Shown: positions 5,107 through 7,277 of the stretch, piece after piece
Position numbering within the stretch: position 1 is the first letter of the stretch
How the letters are laid out: each line of letters begins with the position of its first letter
NCBI GenBank assembly: GCA_913052515.1
Contig: CAJXFJ010000072.1
Coordinates: 1 to 7,277 of the forward strand
Direction of reading: 5' to 3'
DNA length: 7,277 nucleotides
Origin: an uncultured Flavobacteriales bacterium
GTDB taxonomy: Bacteria; Bacteroidota; Bacteroidia; Flavobacteriales; Vicingaceae
The notes under the pieces: model-generated
What the model was told of the DNA's origin: nothing
The model's input: only the letters and a program-made list of their open reading frames with translations
The model's database searches: none
Position numbers and translations under genes: made by a program

Positions 5107-6501
5107 ATGATACAAAAAGATCTCAATCAATTTCGCTCTATCGTAAATGCTCTTTTAGAAGCCGAAAAAAAAGAAGCTGTAGTTCCACCGATTCCTGCAC
5201 AAACACTTTACAGTCAAGTAGATTTAGCGTTAGAAAGAGAAGGATTAAGCGATGAAGCGCTTTACCAAAGTTTACAAGACTTGGTTATGAAAACTCCTAG
5301 AACGGCCACTAATCAATTTTTTAATCAACTGTTTGGGGGTAGAAAAGGAAAAGCTATGCTAGGGGATTTACTTGCAGTTGTTTTGAATAACAGCATGTAT
5401 ACCTATAAAGTTGCCGGTCCTATGGTAGGTGTAGAAAAGGAAATTCTACGCCAAATATGCGCTTTGGTTGGTTATTCTGAAAAGGCTGATGGCACCATTG
5501 CTACTGGAGGTTCTATGAGTAACTACATGGCGATGTTAATGGCCAGAGACGCTTTTGACGAAAGTATAGTTCAAGATGGTGTAAACCGCAAAATGATTGC
5601 CTATACCTCAGCTGCTTGCCATTATTCTATTGCCAAAAATGCTGCCCTCATGGGAATTGGAAGAAATCAAGTTCGATTTATTCCAACGAACTCAAAAGGT
5701 GAAATGCTGGTTGATGAATTGGAAAAACAAATCCTTAAAGACAAAGAAGCAGGACTCTCTCCTTTTTTTATTAATGCAACGGCTGGAACAACAGTAATGG
5801 GAGCTTTTGATCCGATTAATGAAATGGCTAACATTTCAGAAAAGCATAAGCTTTGGTTACACGTTGATGGTGCATATTGCGGTGCGGTTATTTTTAGTGA
5901 GCAATACAAGCATTTAGTAAAAGGAGCAGATCGTGCACAATCTTTTAGTGTAAATGCACACAAAATGCTTGGGACTCCATTAACCTGCTCTGTAATTGTT
6001 ACACAAGACAAAAAGTATTTATACAATTCTCTATCTACAGATGCAGGTTATTTATATCAAACCGATGGAGATGATTTTAATTTAGGAAAAACTTCTTTGC
6101 AATGCGGCAGAAGAAATGACGCACTAAAATTTTGGACGCTTTGGAAGGCTATGGGTACCCGTGGACTTGAAAAGCTTGTTGATCATCAATTTTACTTGGC
6201 TGATGTTGCTAGAGACTATATTAAATCTAACAAAGATTATACGCTTTACAGCTATGAGAATTCCATTTCAGTTTGTTTTAACTATAAAAACATTGCTGCT
6301 GAAACCATTTGCACCGCCTTGTATGAAAAGGCCACTTTAATGGTTGGTTATGGAACTTTTATGGAAGATACCTTTATTCGATTTGTAACCATAAATGCAG
6401 ACAATAGTAAAGAAGATATTATTGCATTCTTTAAGACACTGGAAGCTTTTGTGGAAGAAAATGAAGGAGAATTACTTAAACCACAAACCATTCTTCGGTA
6501 A
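5107..6501 (+). CDS. PLP-dependent decarboxylase, probably cysteine sulfinate decarboxylase (CSAD/GAD group II family)
   Basis: The 464-residue protein follows the animal CSAD/GADL1/GAD pattern along its whole length: FFNQLFGG near the N-terminus, YTYKVAGP, TGGSMSN, HYSIAKNAA with His172 stacking on the cofactor, NATAGTT (223-229) then GAFDPI, HVDGAY with Asp254 binding the pyridine nitrogen, NAHKMLG with Lys286 as the PLP lysine, SLQCGRRNDALKFW, and a C-terminal MVGY...FIRFV strand. CSAD converts cysteine sulfinate to hypotaurine in the cytosol. The divergent cysteine dioxygenase makes its substrate, which favours this specificity over glutamate or aspartate decarboxylation; sequence alone does not settle it. 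HVDGAYCG replaces the common HVDAAWGG, and NAHK the common NPHK. The ATG at 5107 has no Shine-Dalgarno sequence, as is usual in Bacteroidota, and its 5' leader includes inverted repeat B. The symporter gene follows after 9 bases. Confidence 0.85.
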   Translation: MIQKDLNQFRSIVNALLEAEKKEAVVPPIPAQTLYSQVDLALEREGLSDEALYQSLQDLVMKTPRTATNQFFNQLFGGRKGKAMLGDLLAVVLNNSMYTYKVAGPMVGVEKEILRQICALVGYSEKADGTIATGGSMSNYMAMLMARDAFDESIVQDGVNRKMIAYTSAACHYSIAKNAALMGIGRNQVRFIPTNSKGEMLVDELEKQILKDKEAGLSPFFINATAGTTVMGAFDPINEMANISEKHKLWLHVDGAYCGAVIFSEQYKHLVKGADRAQSFSVNAHKMLGTPLTCSVIVTQDKKYLYNSLSTDAGYLYQTDGDDFNLGKTSLQCGRRNDALKFWTLWKAMGTRGLEKLVDHQFYLADVARDYIKSNKDYTLYSYENSISVCFNYKNIAAETICTALYEKATLMVGYGTFMEDTFIRFVTINADNSKEDIIAFFKTLEAFVEENEGELLKPQTILR

Positions 6502-6510
6502 ACCTATTTT

Positions 6511-7277
6511 ATGCTAACCAAACTCATTGTTCTTGGAGTTTACTTTGCTATTCTTTTCATTATTGGAATTGTGGCTTCAAAGCGAATAAAAGGACTGAGT
6601 GATTTTTATGTTGGCGGTAAAAAACTTGGCTATTGGGCCGTTGCTTTTTCAGCTAGAGCAACAGGAGAATCCGGTTGGTTGCTTTTAGGTTTGACGGGCA
6701 TGGGAGCCATGGCAGGATTTTCAGCCTACTGGGTAGTTATTGGTGAACTGTTAGGAGTTGGAGTTTCTTGGTTTTTGATGGCCAAAAAGTTTAAGCAGCT
6801 TAGTGATTCCTATAACTCCATTACCATTCCTGATTTTTTTGAAAGTCATTTTAAACCCAAAACACATCTACTTCGAATTGTGGCTGCTACAGCGCTATCG
6901 GGATTTGTAATTATTTATGTAAGTGCTCAAATTGATGTAACAGGTAAAGCTTTCGAATCATTTCTTGGAATCAACTATTTTACCGGAGCTGTAGTAGGCT
7001 TTTTAATTGTCTTGGCTTACATCTTTACTGGTGGTTTTGTAGCTGTAGTTTGGTCCGATTTTTTTCAAGGTTTACTCATGTTTTTTGGCTTAGTTGCTTT
7101 GCCAATCGTTGCCTATTGGGGAATTAGCAATGGCTCAGAAATAGTTAGTGGATTGAATGACATTGACCCAGGTTTAACTACTGTTTTTGGCGGTGGAGAT
7201 GATACTTGGATGAAAATTGCCAGCATGCTTGGCTTTGCTATGATTGGTTTAGGGTTTTTAGGTTCGCCCCAAATCTA
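6511..7277 (+). CDS. PutP-like sodium:solute symporter (SSS family), partial at the right edge
   Basis: From ATG at 6511 the frame is open for 255 codons plus two bases and continues past the window. It encodes a multi-pass membrane protein: hydrophobic segments at about 5-23, 42-68, 72-90, 122-141, 156-180, 186-204 and 237-255. It aligns with E. coli PutP without gaps near the N-terminus: GGKKLG (35-40), SARATGESGW (47-56), TIPDFF (105-110), GGFVAVVWSD (174-183) and GLGFLGSPQ near the edge. SSS proteins use the Na+ gradient to import small solutes such as proline. PutP Asp55, needed for Na+-coupled transport, is replaced here by Gly52, with Glu53 beside it, so the substrate and ion site may differ from PutP. 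It lies 9 bases after the decarboxylase stop and is almost certainly in the same operon, suggesting uptake of a related amino or sulfonic acid. That substrate is a guess. The complete protein would be near 500 residues. Confidence 0.83.
   Translation, partial: MLTKLIVLGVYFAILFIIGIVASKRIKGLSDFYVGGKKLGYWAVAFSARATGESGWLLLGLTGMGAMAGFSAYWVVIGELLGVGVSWFLMAKKFKQLSDSYNSITIPDFFESHFKPKTHLLRIVAATALSGFVIIYVSAQIDVTGKAFESFLGINYFTGAVVGFLIVLAYIFTGGFVAVVWSDFFQGLLMFFGLVALPIVAYWGISNGSEIVSGLNDIDPGLTTVFGGGDDTWMKIASMLGFAMIGLGFLGSPQI

Noticed and set aside
5597..6026. Open frames at 5597-5797 (plus) and 5667-6026 (minus) within the decarboxylase gene
   Set aside because: Both are alternate-frame readings of a continuous decarboxylase with intact catalytic motifs.

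Overview
The window is AT-rich, with very short intergenic gaps and few Shine-Dalgarno sequences. It has Bacteroidota-style promoter boxes (TAnnTTTG), a lipoprotein with a charged Lys/Glu stretch after the lipid-anchored Cys, and a bacillithiol-type reductase. Together these suggest a member of the Bacteroidota, probably a flavobacterium-like organism. This is inferred from composition and protein resemblance; no marker gene is present.

Layout: (1) 1-1627, minus strand, C-terminus off the left edge: eight TPR repeats fused to a methyltransferase that resembles eukaryotic protein arginine methyltransferases PRMT7/PRMT9. (2) 1628-1739: short divergent promoter region. (3) 1740-2708, plus: YpdA/Bdr-type FAD/NADPH bacillithiol-disulfide reductase. 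(4) 2748-4376, plus: lipoprotein of the bacterial arylsulfate sulfotransferase (ASST) family. (5) 4377-4412: perfect bidirectional terminator hairpin between convergent genes. (6) 4411-4953, minus: cysteine dioxygenase. (7) 4954-5106: divergent control region with two related inverted repeats. (8) 5107-6501, plus: PLP decarboxylase of the cysteine sulfinate/glutamate decarboxylase group. (9) 6511-7277, plus, C-terminus off the right edge: PutP-like sodium:solute symporter, 9 bases downstream and probably co-transcribed with the decarboxylase.

The clearest functional unit is the divergent pair of cysteine dioxygenase and cysteine-sulfinate-type decarboxylase. Together they would convert cysteine to cysteine sulfinate and then hypotaurine, an animal-like route to hypotaurine/taurine, with a Na+-coupled transporter attached. 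The bacillithiol reductase and the sulfotransferase-family lipoprotein next door give the segment a loose sulfur/thiol theme. The most unusual protein is the TPR-PRMT-like methyltransferase. Three enzymes differ from, or match unexpectedly, well-studied relatives at key residues: Met485 where the ASST sulfohistidine is expected, Ile14 where YpdA has its reactive Cys, and Cys85 where mammalian cysteine dioxygenase carries its crosslinking Cys. No RNA genes, CRISPR arrays or insertion sequences were seen.
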